A program made the position numbers and the translations under genes. This document shows positions 10,381-19,648 of a stretch of DNA of 35,632 nucleotides, in pieces. Below the pieces are notes generated by a model, which did not search any database, had not been told where the DNA came from, and was given only the letters and a program-made list of their open reading frames with translations. Location of the stretch: the NCBI GenBank assembly GCA_900404475.1, contig OUQQ01000089.1, positions 1-35,632 of the forward strand, in the 5' to 3' direction. This stretch comes from Spongospora subterranea (lineage: Eukaryota; Endomyxa; Phytomyxea; Plasmodiophorida; Plasmodiophoridae). Numbering within the stretch: position 1 is the first letter of the stretch; each line of letters begins with the position of its first letter.

Positions 10381-12174
10381 ATGGAGCCGTCATTGGAGTA
10401 TGAATCCGGCACACGCCCATCCTTGAGAGAACTATTGACCAAGCGGCCGTCAGGTAATTACTGCTCGCTCTGGCTATTCGACCAAAACGCCATTGATCGT
10501 GGTCGTCAGTGATTCTGTTGTGCCGGTGGGTGCCAGGCCGACATGGCGCAACCGCCTCCCCCCGTCATCGTTACAGGTCCACGAATGGGGCCGCGCGACT
10601 GGGCAACGCTAAGTGTCAATGCCGACGCGTCCAAAGGCAAAAGCTGGACTGGTCAATCCATGACCGGATCCATTTCACTGAATAGCGATCGACTCGCTCA
10701 GTCATCAACGTCTTCACTTCCGGATTCATCATCAGCTTCAGGTGTATTTCAAATTTAATGTCTAACTGAATTATCGGTGGCAATTATTGACGTTGTGTTG
10801 TGTGTTTTGGAAAAGCCCCTGGACCTGACCAGTGGGGAAAATCGTCGTCGATGCGCCCAGCAGGGGCAGTGGAAAAGAATTGGGGAAAACATCGCGCGGA
10901 GCGTGCCAACCTGGACAAACGCGATAAGCTGATCCAGGAGGTAATCGATACGGAGCGGTCATATGTGGCGTCGCTTCAGACAATGGCCGCCCAGTACGCC
11001 GCACCACTCAAAGAAAATCCACAAAAGTATGGGGTGAAAAGGGAGCAGGTCGCCACCGTCTTCGAAAATATCGACCCAATTGCGGCATTCCACCTCATAT
11101 TCCTCGTTGAACTAGAGAAAGAACGGAATCTCGCCAAGGTCATCATCCGGTTTGGCGATTTCCTCAAAATGTTCGTTGTTTTCGATTGGTGCAATATTGT
11201 TTTCATCAATGGCTTGACTGTTGCTGATTAGGTATACGACTTTCATCTCTACCTATGATAAGGTCGTACGGTTGCTTGGTCAGATGCGAAAATCGAGCAA
11301 ATTCACACGATTCCTCGATGAGACTCGTATGCACGTTGAGTGTAAAGGTCTCGACCTGATGTCTTTCATGATCATGCCAATACAACGGATTCCTCGATAT
11401 GAATTGCTTCTACGCGAGCTGATTTCCTGCTCCGAGATCGATCCGGACCTGAATCAGGCCTACGACCGAATCCGATACATCGCCAAACATGTCAATGAGA
11501 CGCAGCGCCATGTCGAGAACATGCTGAAGTTGCTGGAGATTCAGGATCGCATTACTAATAGCGACCTGGAGTTTGACTTGCTCCAGCCGCATCGCCGCCT
11601 GATCAAGGAAGGACGTCTGCAGCAGAAAACTGCAAGCAAACTGCATAAACTGAAGCCGCGCGTAATATTCCTGTTTTCGGATATTATCCTGTGGACATCG
11701 ACATCTAACAGTTATCTGGGGCACATCGATTTGAGCTGTGTCACGATAAAGGACCACGACAGCGAAAAGAACAAGGATATCACATTTCGATTAGGCATTG
11801 ACGGCAACGAGGCAAGCGATTTGGTCTGGAGGTGCGAGACACCAGCGGAATGTGTTGAATGGAGAGAGGCCATCAATACGGCAATGGTGAAGCTATGTGA
11901 GGTGTTCGTAAGTAGATTGGACGAGAAGGATCGCGAGAGGTTCGTGGCCATGTCTGGCGACGTCACAGTAGGGAAGGCCGAGATGCTGCGGCAAGCGAAG
12001 CTCTCCATCAGGCGGAAGAAGTACGAGAGGCAGCAAGGTGGCGCGATGCACACGTTTATGAAGGAGAAGTTGCATGAGCTCCAAACCAATAATAATACGA
12101 TTGGAAACGATGATGACGATAAGGAGTCGTCATTCGAGGCCAGTACAATAACGTCAGAAGTCAATAATGAATAG
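10381..12174 (+). CDS. DH-PH guanine nucleotide exchange factor for Rho/Rac GTPases
   Basis: This predicted exchange factor activates a Rho-family GTPase and so probably controls actin, polarity or wall-growth signalling at membranes. Core exons are 10543-10741 (or part of it), 10816-11170 and 11232-12174, with introns of 74 and 61 bases. The DH domain runs from about IQEVIDTERSYVASLQTM through MIMPIQRIPRYELLLREL to HVENMLKLLEIQDRI. The PH domain follows (LIKEGRLQQKT, RVIFLFSDIILW, ending near CVEWREAINTAM), then a charged tail. Two 5' ends are possible. One starts at 10543 (MAQPPPP), giving about 498 residues. The other starts at 10381 (MEPSLEYESG) with donor GTAATT at 10454 and an acceptor after a pyrimidine-rich run near 10575; that junction keeps frame. 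I give the longer extent but cannot decide between them. The Rho partner is not predictable. Confidence 0.9.
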
Positions 12175-12205
12175 ATGACATTTAATATACGATATCACCC
12201 GACCC

Positions 12206-12211
12206 AATAAA
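12206..12211 (+). terminator. likely polyadenylation signal of the RhoGEF gene
   Basis: AATAAA lies 32 bases after the RhoGEF stop, in the 96-base gap before the convergent MEMO1-like gene. Position and sequence fit a poly(A) signal; no transcript evidence is available. Confidence 0.4.
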
Positions 12212-12270
12212 TCGGAAATCGTGACGAGAATTGATTCCATATTATAACAGTGACTTCACATTTATAGAAA

Positions 12271-13550
12271 TTACATTAAACGCAATGCTCCTGCTACATA
12301 ACTCACGGAACACTCCTTAACCGACGTACATTTGGCTGAATGGGCATAATTCAGAAACTGCATGCAGTACTGCGACGGTCCGAGAGATGCAACAGCATGC
12401 AGTAGCAATGAGATGGGGACTCGGCCACAGATTGTGTTCCCGTATTTCTGTAAATAGCGTTCAAATTTGACAGGTTGCAGCGTTTGAATGGCTCGCATTG
12501 CCAGTTGATCAATAGCGCAGATGGACTCGTAAACTGAACCATGTAAAGGATTATAATAAGTATATCCGAAGCGATCACCAAAATGCATGAAATCGGACGA
12601 GATGATGAATAGAGTGCTCGGATCCGCTGATAAAACATACATGTCATGCATAGTTTGAAGATATAAAACAGTGAGTCTGACCTAGATATTTCGCGAAAAT
12701 GCTGCCGTATTCTTGTTGGCGTTCCTTTGGAACAGATCCGACTACGATGGGCACGATTCGGCAATTACGTGGATTGAAAGTATAGGCAATAAAGGGTAAA
12801 TGCTGACCAGGGTGCACTCAGATCAAGCATTGGAATGATCAGTTGAAAAAAAGCGGTGAATTTTAACAACTGGTGACGTGACAGTACTGAAGAAAATGGT
12901 GAATAAAAATCCGACCATTTCAATTGAATGTTCTCGCTCATCAATCGATTTGGTCATCACTTCAAATATTCCTGTTTCCTGAAGTTCTTGTACAGTCTCA
13001 GTGCAAATGGTCAGGTTTCCGATTGGCGTCTCGCATCCATCGACAGCAGGAATCATGCACAACCCTGTTGAATGGTGATGGGATGGACCCTTAATCAAAA
13101 TCAGTTTCAGATAGCTGCCTCTGCAATGAATCAGTACCGCAATCATACTAGTATAAATATGCGACTGTATCTCGAGGGAACAATATGTTTATACGAATGT
13201 GCAGCCACCTAAACTCAGAACGCGAGTTACAATCAACAGAATCGTTCATTGACCCTAGAAAAATACCTGCCCAGAATACCTAAACTATGATCAGAAAAGA
13301 CCAACACAATCAATAAATCGTGAACCCTAACCTATATCCAGCGTGAGGAGCAATAATAGCACGAATATTACTGACAGAGCCTTTGACCCCGTCGAACCAT
13401 TCCGAAATCTGGCAATTGAGCTTATCCCCTACCGAACCGATTCAAAGAAAGCATCCCGTGAAGGTTCCTCTCTGGCCCTGCCCTACCGTCTGATTCATAC
13501 CAGGTCCCAGCATGGGTGGCTGATCGTGATCCGTTCTTCCTCTTATCCAT
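12271..13550 (-). CDS. MEMO1: MEMO1 family protein
   Basis: Homologue of MEMO1 (mediator of cell motility; fold related to extradiol dioxygenases; linked to redox, metal binding and cytoskeleton signalling in animals and yeast). Seven exons: 13550-13487, 13428-13332, 13279-13267, 13208-13149, 13089-12916, 12802-12682 and 12626-12271; introns are 52-59 bases except one of 113. The product is 294 residues, against 297 in human. Aligned landmarks run end to end: THAGTWYESDG, AIIAPHAGYRYSGQ, IFILGPSHH, EREHSIEMHLP, IVPIVVGSVP, FIISSDFMHFGDRF, NTICGR, and SVSYVAGAL near the C-terminus. The family's metal/active-site residues (His of PHAGY, His of GPSHH, Cys of ICGR) are all present. Exon 3 is only 13 bases and encodes RYSGQ with its neighbours; without it frame and motif fail. 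The convergent neighbour is the RhoGEF. Confidence 0.95.
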
Positions 13551-13758
13551 TAATTATCCAATATGAAAGAATAACCTGTTAATCCGTGTGATCATGTGAC
13601 CGTGTTTCACTGCGCTCTCAATCACTTCGTCAGTCAAAACTTCATGGATCCACTAACATATCATCTCTTCGTTTCCGTGTAACATCATTGCCAGTGTAAC
13701 AGAGCCACTGACTACCGCAACAGACCAGACCGATACCTTTTCAGACCAAGTTCGATTT

Positions 13759-14250
13759 TTATTGATATCTGGGTAACCGGGAGACGAGAAGATTGTTCAA
13801 TGCAGCGTGGAGCGAAATGAGCATCGAAGCACATATGACTGCCACATTGATTCCCATTGATATGCCGTCTTTCTCAATGATAAATGTTAGATTGGTTCCC
13901 ATTGATATGCCGTCTTTTTTGATGATAAATGTTAGATTGGTTCCCATTGCTATGCCGTCTTTTTTATGATAAAGCAAAACAACGAGGGGTGTCCGATCAC
14001 GTCGACAAACAACACTGCGAAACCGCATGGCTAACATTTATCATAAAAAAACTGCATAGCAATGGGAACCAATGCAGCAGTCATGTGCGCTAATCTTTAT
14101 TTAGACGCTTTCGATGCTCTTTTGCATTCATTAATGTCGTTACATCGACGATATCTTCATGATCGTACCAGACATTGAAGTTTTTATCGCCACCAGAATA
14201 TAAATAAATTCATTCCTACAAGGTACCTCTCTCACCTTTGATCATAGCCG
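13759..14250. pseudogene. reverse-transcriptase fragments, tandem and inverted
   Basis: Both strands carry pieces resembling the RT block G-I-x-M-G-T-N, as found in Penelope-like and related retroelements. On plus, from about 14060, it reads MGTNAAVMCANLYLDAFD and reaches RRYLHD, like the catalytic RY-DD region but damaged, followed by a stop. On minus, 14037-13759 reads three tandem copies of a 15-residue unit (KKDGIAMGTNLTFII and variants), then a degraded continuation. The two orientations face away from a central ~60-base segment, so this is an inverted and internally amplified relic, not a gene. The subfamily cannot be fixed from so short a piece. Confidence 0.6.
13851..13985. repeat. 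45-base tandem repeat, three copies
   Basis: Units start at 13851, 13896 and 13941 (TTCCCATTGATATGCCGTCT and variants). The 45-base period keeps the minus-strand RT-like frame open. A fourth, inverted copy lies at about 14029-14090, making a potential long hairpin. Confidence 0.85.
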
Positions 14251-14295
14251 TGAGACGTAGATTTTCTGGATCTCACCATTTATAATCTCAATAAT

Positions 14296-14440
14296 CGGTT
14301 GAAATTTGAAACATTCCAGAAACCCATTGCCATCTTCCAATATCTCCTTTCCTCAAGCAATCAGTTACATTAAAGGCGAACTACTACACAATTGTTGAAA
14401 CAATAAAATGGAAGAAGTACTGTATTGCGACGTAGGGCGT
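14296..14440 (+). repeat. inverted partial copy of the gypsy relic's 5' end
   Basis: This segment is clearly similar to the reverse complement of about 16330-16490. Shared features include GGTTGAAA, AACCCATTGCCATC, TATCTCCTTTCCTCAAGCAA, GGCGAACTACTAC and an ATGGAAGAAG start. In both places the match covers the leader and first codons of a gag-like frame. Its orientation is opposite to the main relic, so it is a second truncated insertion or an inverted fragment, not a direct LTR. Confidence 0.75.
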
Positions 14441-14499
14441 ATCAGTTAGATGTTGTAAATAACAAAGTGTATTAACAATGCGCTAAGGCGCATCATCGC

Positions 14500-16490
14500 C
14501 ACCTCGAAATAAAAGGTTAATCGGCAGGACTTCAGAGCTTTAAGCCGTCGCTTAATAAAAACAGGGCAGTCCTGGAGAAAATCTGTTACAGGCTCCCAGG
14601 AATTCTCAATATCCTCAAAGCTGAGCCATGAATATTAGCTTCCCAAATAAACCCATATTGGGATCATAATGAACATCCAGGACATTTTCAAATCCCGCGT
14701 CATCATGCGAGAATTTCTTGCAGACATCTTCTGTAATGTTCAGTGTCGAGTCGGCGTAGAACTTGAGTCGAGAGGAGTGGCAACATGATTTTTTTTTGGT
14801 AAGAATACTAATACGGAAGGGCCCAGTCCAGAGAACCTTCAGCTTATTTTTTTAAGCATTTAAAGCATTAGACACTAGGACAAAATCTCCCACAGAGAAG
14901 AGTGGGAGCTTAACCCTATTTCGCCTACAGTTTCAACAAGACGCCGTTGGTCCGTCTTCTCCCCGACAGGTTTATGCCACTTTTGCAGGGCTGGTCGAAG
15001 ATCCTCCACTAAAGCATTTAGATTTGATCCAAATTTAGAGGGACAATCCAAAGGTGAGGACGGCGATTGGCCACAAAAGAGTGTGACAGCCGCAAGCCGA
15101 TCAGGAGGCGTAGAGTGGTTGAGCGCAAAGCGAACAAGTGGAATAAGAATTGGTCAATCCCTCAAGTCGAGGCGGAGCTCGGAGATGAGGGATCGTGGGA
15201 CATGAAGAATGCGACGATTGACGACTACAATCGTACCATTGGGCCGGGGCAGTATGCCAGAGTAAAATGATGACGGATATGTAGGTTTAAACAAAGATTT
15301 CCAATCAACGAATTTTAAGAAATGGGATCCTCGATCCGAGACGAAGGTGAAAGTATTCTATACCGGCAGATCCAGTCAAGTAGACGTTCGGCTGCAAAAG
15401 CGGCAGTTGGATTCAAGCAGGGAAACAGTTCGGTAAAGGACGACAAAAGTCGCCTGGTCGTCCTTTGTCTCCATATTGTCGTGTTCTAATTGGTGGCGTC
15501 TATGATTGGGCAAGTAGTGACTCGGGCTAGGCAAGGCTGGGTTGCCATCCGATAGATCAGTGCGTCAACGTCAATCCCTAGACGTCGCAGAAAGGGTCTT
15601 CCCGACATTGGAATGTCAGCCATTCAAATTTGGTGACGCCGGAGGGTAACGGATCCGCCCTCCGGTTCCAGGAAAACTTAAAAAAGTACAAAACGTGAGC
15701 AGATGCCCTCATGGTCGCTGGCAAACCGGAAAGTGATTGGGTCTATGAAAACAGCTGAATCTGGGAAGTTATCAAATAAATTGTCTCCCATTACAGAAAT
15801 CCGCGCCGTCGTCGATTGTTTTTGAACGACGGCTGTTGCAAAACCGACCGAAAGAATAACCGAAAACCCAAACACTTAAACCTCCACCCTTCGTACTCTA
15901 AAATCGGAGATTCTTTCGGTTGGTTCTGCAACAGCCGTTGTATCCGCTGTGCCAAGGTAGCGGAAGGCATCATCAGTAGAAATAGTCTCACTGAACTTCG
16001 GTAGTTCAGACGAGGAAATGGGATAGGTTTTCGTGGAAAGGGCTTTAGCAGAGACAGCAGGCTTGTCATTTATTGACTCTTTGAACTTGCAGTAGCAGCT
16101 GACTCATCACTTGGTTGGTTTGCTGCTGCTGTTGCATAAAGCTTTGTGACGACAGGTTGGATGGAGAAAAAGGAATCTAGATAAGAGGGACTTGAGGCGG
16201 AGGGGGAGGATCAGAAATTTGGTTCATCGGTATAGAGGAAGGTTTCATGGGATTGTGGATGGTTTTCCCAGACCTTGTTTGCATAAACTTTTGTACCCTA
16301 GGGAGGAAGCGTAGTGGTCACTATTGCGCCGTAGGGCGTATGAAGTCTGTCTTCTTCCATTATTGTTTCGTAGTAGTTCGCCTATAATGTAATCTTTGAC
16401 TGTGTTACGGTCGTGATTGCTTGAGGAAAGGAGATATTAGAGGATGGCAATGGGTTTATGGAATGTTTTGAGTTTCAACCGATTGTTAAC
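14500..16490 (-). pseudogene. decayed Ty3/gypsy-type LTR retrotransposon (gag start, integrase, chromodomain-like tail)
   Basis: Reading leftward on minus there is a gag-like start (MEEDRLHTPYGAIV, about 16358), proline- and glutamine-rich segments (SDPPPPPQVPLI, MQQQQQTNQVMSQLLLQ), then disordered sequence. Next comes an integrase core: FVSDRGSHF (about 15338), NGTIVVVNRRIL, LISELRLDLRD with TGA where tryptophan is expected, PILIPLVRFALNHS and DRLAAVTLF (to about 15080). After it is the integrase C-terminal part (KVLWTGPFRI, SRLKFY) and a chromodomain-like end (FEDIENSWEPVTDFLQDCP, about 14630-14570). Protease, RT and RNase H are not recognisable, so the element has lost its middle. Stops and frame changes throughout make it non-functional. 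Confidence 0.8.
15829..15938. repeat. hairpin-forming inverted repeat, 29-base arms
   Basis: The arms 15829-15857 and 15910-15938 are reverse complements at 27 of 29 bases (ACGGCTGTTGCAAAACCGAC on the left), with a 52-base loop. It lies inside the gypsy relic between the gag-like and integrase parts, and may be a small inserted palindromic element or a foldback within the retroelement. Confidence 0.8.
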
Positions 16491-16875
16491 TCTGCTTTAT
16501 TCAAAAGGTTAAGCTTCCGGAATTTGCGAACAATGCCCCCGGAGCACCGGATTATTTTATCTGTGTTGGACAGCGCCATCTTGTGCGAAGATAGGCCACA
16601 ATGGAAATAAATGGACAACGCCGTAGTTTGAGGAATAACAACTAACCCACACCATTGGATTATTTGACAGTCCTGAAATATTTCGAACGACAAATTTCAA
16701 GGCCGAACTCAATTTGACAAATTTCGATTAGTTGGTCCAAAGCAATCAATAATGACGGTGTGCGAGGGCCACGGGTGTGGCACGGCGACACACCGGCCGG
16801 GACTGCACTATTGTCCAGTGCACAGAACTGCAGTTGGCGTGTTTGAAAGTGGAGCGCGACCTTCCGAACTCAACT

Positions 16876-16950
16876 GTTCCGGCCGACTGCAGTGGTCCGG
16901 CCGACTGCCGACTGCAGTGGTCCGGCCGACTGCAGTGGTCCGGCGACCGA
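16876..16950. repeat. 18-base GC-rich tandem repeat upstream of the CBS gene
   Basis: About three and a half copies of GTCCGGCCGACTGCAGTG, one with a 7-base internal duplication. Each unit contains CGGCCG and CTGCAG palindromes. It lies about 90-160 bases before the start codon at 17038, where promoter elements would be expected. It could be regulatory or simply a minisatellite. Confidence 0.75.
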
Positions 16951-17037
16951 TACACTCAACCAAAGCAGGACAGTCATTGGCTTTCCCCTCAGACATTTCT
17001 GTTTTCTTCATCGCGTATCTAACACGAGCGGTCGCCA

Positions 17038-18273
17038 ATGTCGGAACCGCCTATACAAGTGGGACTTCATGCCGCTTATCCCCCCTTAGATGCTCTTTTA
17101 CAGGCTCCGATCACAGTCTGTATTCCTCCCGAGCGCAATCTGGTTATTCTACACCATGCGTCGACGGTTGAGGCCGCCCTTCAGACGCTATCCCAGGCGC
17201 GTGTTCTGGTCCGTTTATCGTCCTTTTGCAATCATTCCGTATTAATTAACGAACGCTGAGCAAAGTCGGCTCCAGTAATGCGTCCTCACACTGACGTTGA
17301 CAGTTCTGTCCAATGGGTGGCCCTTGTCTCATGCCATGACCTATGCCGATTCATCGCCACACAAGCAGACTATCAGGCAGCCATGAAAACGCCAATAAGT
17401 AAAGTGCTGGCCACATCGAGTTCCTCGCCATTGCAAGGTTCGACCGCATATTGGCAAACAAGTATCCTCTCCCATGAACCTGAGGCCATCTGTTCAGTTG
17501 AGGGACGAACCCGCATCATTAACGTGATTGAATTCCTAGGAAGTACTGGTCGGATGCACCGGTGCTTGGTCAACCGACAGAAAAATGGACTTCAACCCTC
17601 TCCTGTATCCCAATCGGATATCAATCGGTGTATCGCATCCCATCTCTACGACTCAGAACCATTAATTCACTTTGCCAACGTGCAATTGCAAGCTCTAGGT
17701 ATCGTCTCCATTAAATCCGCTCAACTCGGCCATCACACGACCGCTGATCAGGTTTTGGAGGCAAACGCCCTGTGTCTATAAACGATGATGCGACGTTAGC
17801 TGATGCGATCCATACACTAACCCAAATGCAGGTCTCATGTTTGGCTATCATCGATAAATCCCAGAAGACGTTGATTGGGAATTTCTCCCCATCGGATTTA
17901 CGAGGACTAGGTAAGCTATTGACCACTGGTCCATGAAGAAACTGGCAATTCTGATGTTATTTCTTAAGGTGCTGAATTGCCCGATCTTCTTCCTAAGAAG
18001 GTAGTTGACGTGTTGCGAAAGTACTCTCCGGCGTCATTGGAGCCGATATCGGTCTCGCCCACCGAATCGATTGGGGTTCTTATGACCCGTATGGCGACTA
18101 CCAAACTGCATCATATATTCTGTCAGGATCCCAACGGAAAACCGCAAGGACTCATTACTCTTACCGATATCTGCAATATTCTTTACAAGGTACGATTTGC
18201 CCGACATTTCTAACCCTAGTCCAATCACTGATATCTGATTCTATAGTTCAATCCAGACGACAATAAACAATAA
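17038..18273 (+). CDS. AMPK-gamma-like protein with four CBS motifs
   Basis: Probable nucleotide-sensing gamma subunit of a Snf1/AMPK-type kinase complex, or a close CBS-domain relative. Five exons: 17038-17208, 17266-17698, 17752-17910, 17969-18189 and 18247-18273; introns 53-58 bases. The product is about 279 residues, somewhat shorter than yeast Snf4. CBS1 is near residues 15-85 (NLVILHHASTVEAALQTL, ARVLSAPVM). A looser CBS2 follows (MHRCLVNRQ). CBS3 is RPVSINDDATLADAIHTL with VSCLAIIDKS. CBS4 is the best preserved (ISVSPTESIGVLMTRM, KLHHIFC, GLITLTDICNILY). Introns restore frame at family motifs, for example LG|FGGKRPV after the second intron. The first CBS starts close to residue 1, so the usual N-terminal extension is missing. 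Whether it partners Snf1 or acts alone (Sds23- or plant CBSX-like) is not settled. Confidence 0.85.
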
Positions 18274-18612
18274 TTTTGTATTCGTCAATGCAGTTGTATT
18301 TTATTTTTAGATCGCCTGTGCGATACTGACCACGAGGCCGTCAATAATGGGTTGCCTTCAATCTCATTTCCCGTTTGATTTGAATTTCATTGTCACTCAT
18401 AATCCAAATCCGCGGCCAATTTCCATAAACGTCCAGCTGCTGCATTATGGGCAAGATCTCCCCATTTTCCCCCATTTTCATATTACCAATATCAACCATG
18501 GCAACTACTAAGACGACCATGATTGTCTGACGAAAAATAACTTTCTCTCATCCTGGGTTTTGCGCGTTGTTTCTCAATCCCTATCGATGGCGAATTCAAC
18601 AACTTCAACTTG
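18274..18612. other. intergenic stretch
   Basis: Short 3' flank of the CBS gene. A plus frame open from about 18541 leads into the uncertain gene at 18613; otherwise nothing is seen. Confidence 0.4.
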
Positions 18613-18885
18613 ATGAACCTGTTGTGGTTTGCATTCATTTGTCGATTTTGAAGTTACGGCTGGCTTGAATTCAAGGGCCAGTCTCATGGCGACAGAGTTC
18701 CTAGTGACCTGTGCGGTGACGAATGGCTGACAGTTTTTAATCAACACGCCCTGTCCAAGACCGAAACCGCCCTTCGCTCAAATCCAAATCTGAACTTAAT
18801 CGAGAAGTTGAGTTGTACGCTGTCGCTGATGCGGTTATTTTTGTCAGATTCGATCAAGACGCATTCAGAACTCCCAAACAGATGA
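18613..18885 (+). CDS. unrecognised reading frame, possible gene fragment
   Basis: A protein-like plus-strand stretch: SIPIDGEFNNFNLMNL, then (removing a 33-base GT...AG segment at 18621-18653) YGWLEFKGQSHGDRV, CGDEWLTVFNQHALSKTE and LIEKLSCTLSLMRLFLSD, ending at 18885. Frame resumes exactly after the putative intron, but that intron is shorter than the others in the window and lacks a clear branch site. No start codon precedes the conserved-looking beginning, so the first methionine at 18613 is arbitrary. It may be a gene missing an upstream exon, or a decayed one. No family is recognised. Confidence 0.25.
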
Positions 18886-19648
18886 CCTCCAGACGACGAA
18901 TTAAGAGTTTGAAAGTCGAGACGTCATTGGTGTCATTCAATAAGAATTACAACAGTACTTTGATGATGCAACTTGGCAATTTTCTAACAGTTCGATAGGA
19001 AGCGACGAACCCGCTCAGCATAATATATTGACAGGTGAATTTCGGTGGTAAAACTGGCACAAGAACGTATGTAGGTCATGGGGGGATTCGCTGCCCCCAA
19101 CTACACGCTGACATTATCAAAAACATAATGCAATGATTTAGCTCTTTTTGTAGGCATTTATACGGCATTCACAAAAGGAACAAGGGTTCAGCGTATATAC
19201 AGAGTAAAACCATAGTGAGTAATCAGTGATAGTTTACTATTGAATTGAAAATTCCAGCACGGGTAGGAGTAAATACCAGCAAGCAACGAACCTGAACCAT
19301 TACCTCAAATCGAACCTGAGTCTATGCAAATGTTAGTCAGGATCCGCTGGCAGGACAGCGAGTTCAGCTGGCTTGTGTGCAATGGACCATTGACCCTAAA
19401 TCCTAATATAGGCCATAGAGCCGTGTCTGTGACTGCACTACACTTCCCTAGTCATGCCATGCCGGCTCCGTTACACACTGCTCCAGTAGTCGTCCTGCCA
19501 GCTGCCATCCTATCATGCTGCATGCTGCAGTGGACCACCAGTACCAGAGATTGCTCATCATCCGCCTGGCATTGCTCGAACCGCATTCCGCAAGTTCCTC
19601 CTGTCTTAGTTCGCCGTCGTCATCGTCGTCGTCATTGGCATCATCGTC
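18886..19648. other. intergenic stretch, no supported gene
   Basis: A plus frame open from 19324 runs into the next gene in a different frame. It is rich in Pro, Ser, His and Arg and ends in a low-complexity CGT/CAT run, so I treat it as a shadow. No promoter element is obvious. Confidence 0.35.

Noticed and set aside
13759..14037. 92-residue minus-strand frame as a gene
   Set aside because: Its middle is the 45-base tandem repeat of a reverse-transcriptase motif; it is better read as retroelement debris.
15067..15270. Plus-strand frame rich in Arg/Lys/Trp
   Set aside because: It is the exact antisense of the integrase block (NGTIVVVNRR...LNHS) on minus, which has clear family motifs.
14296..16490. 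A DNA transposon with terminal inverted repeats
   Set aside because: The inverted segments include the start of a gag-like frame, and the interior carries retroviral-type integrase, so an inverted retroelement fragment is simpler.
16752..17022. Cys/His-rich plus-strand frame (starts MTVCEGHGCG) suggesting a zinc finger
   Set aside because: It runs through the 18-base tandem repeat and into the CBS gene in another frame. The Cys/His spacing fits no family and it has no splice partner.
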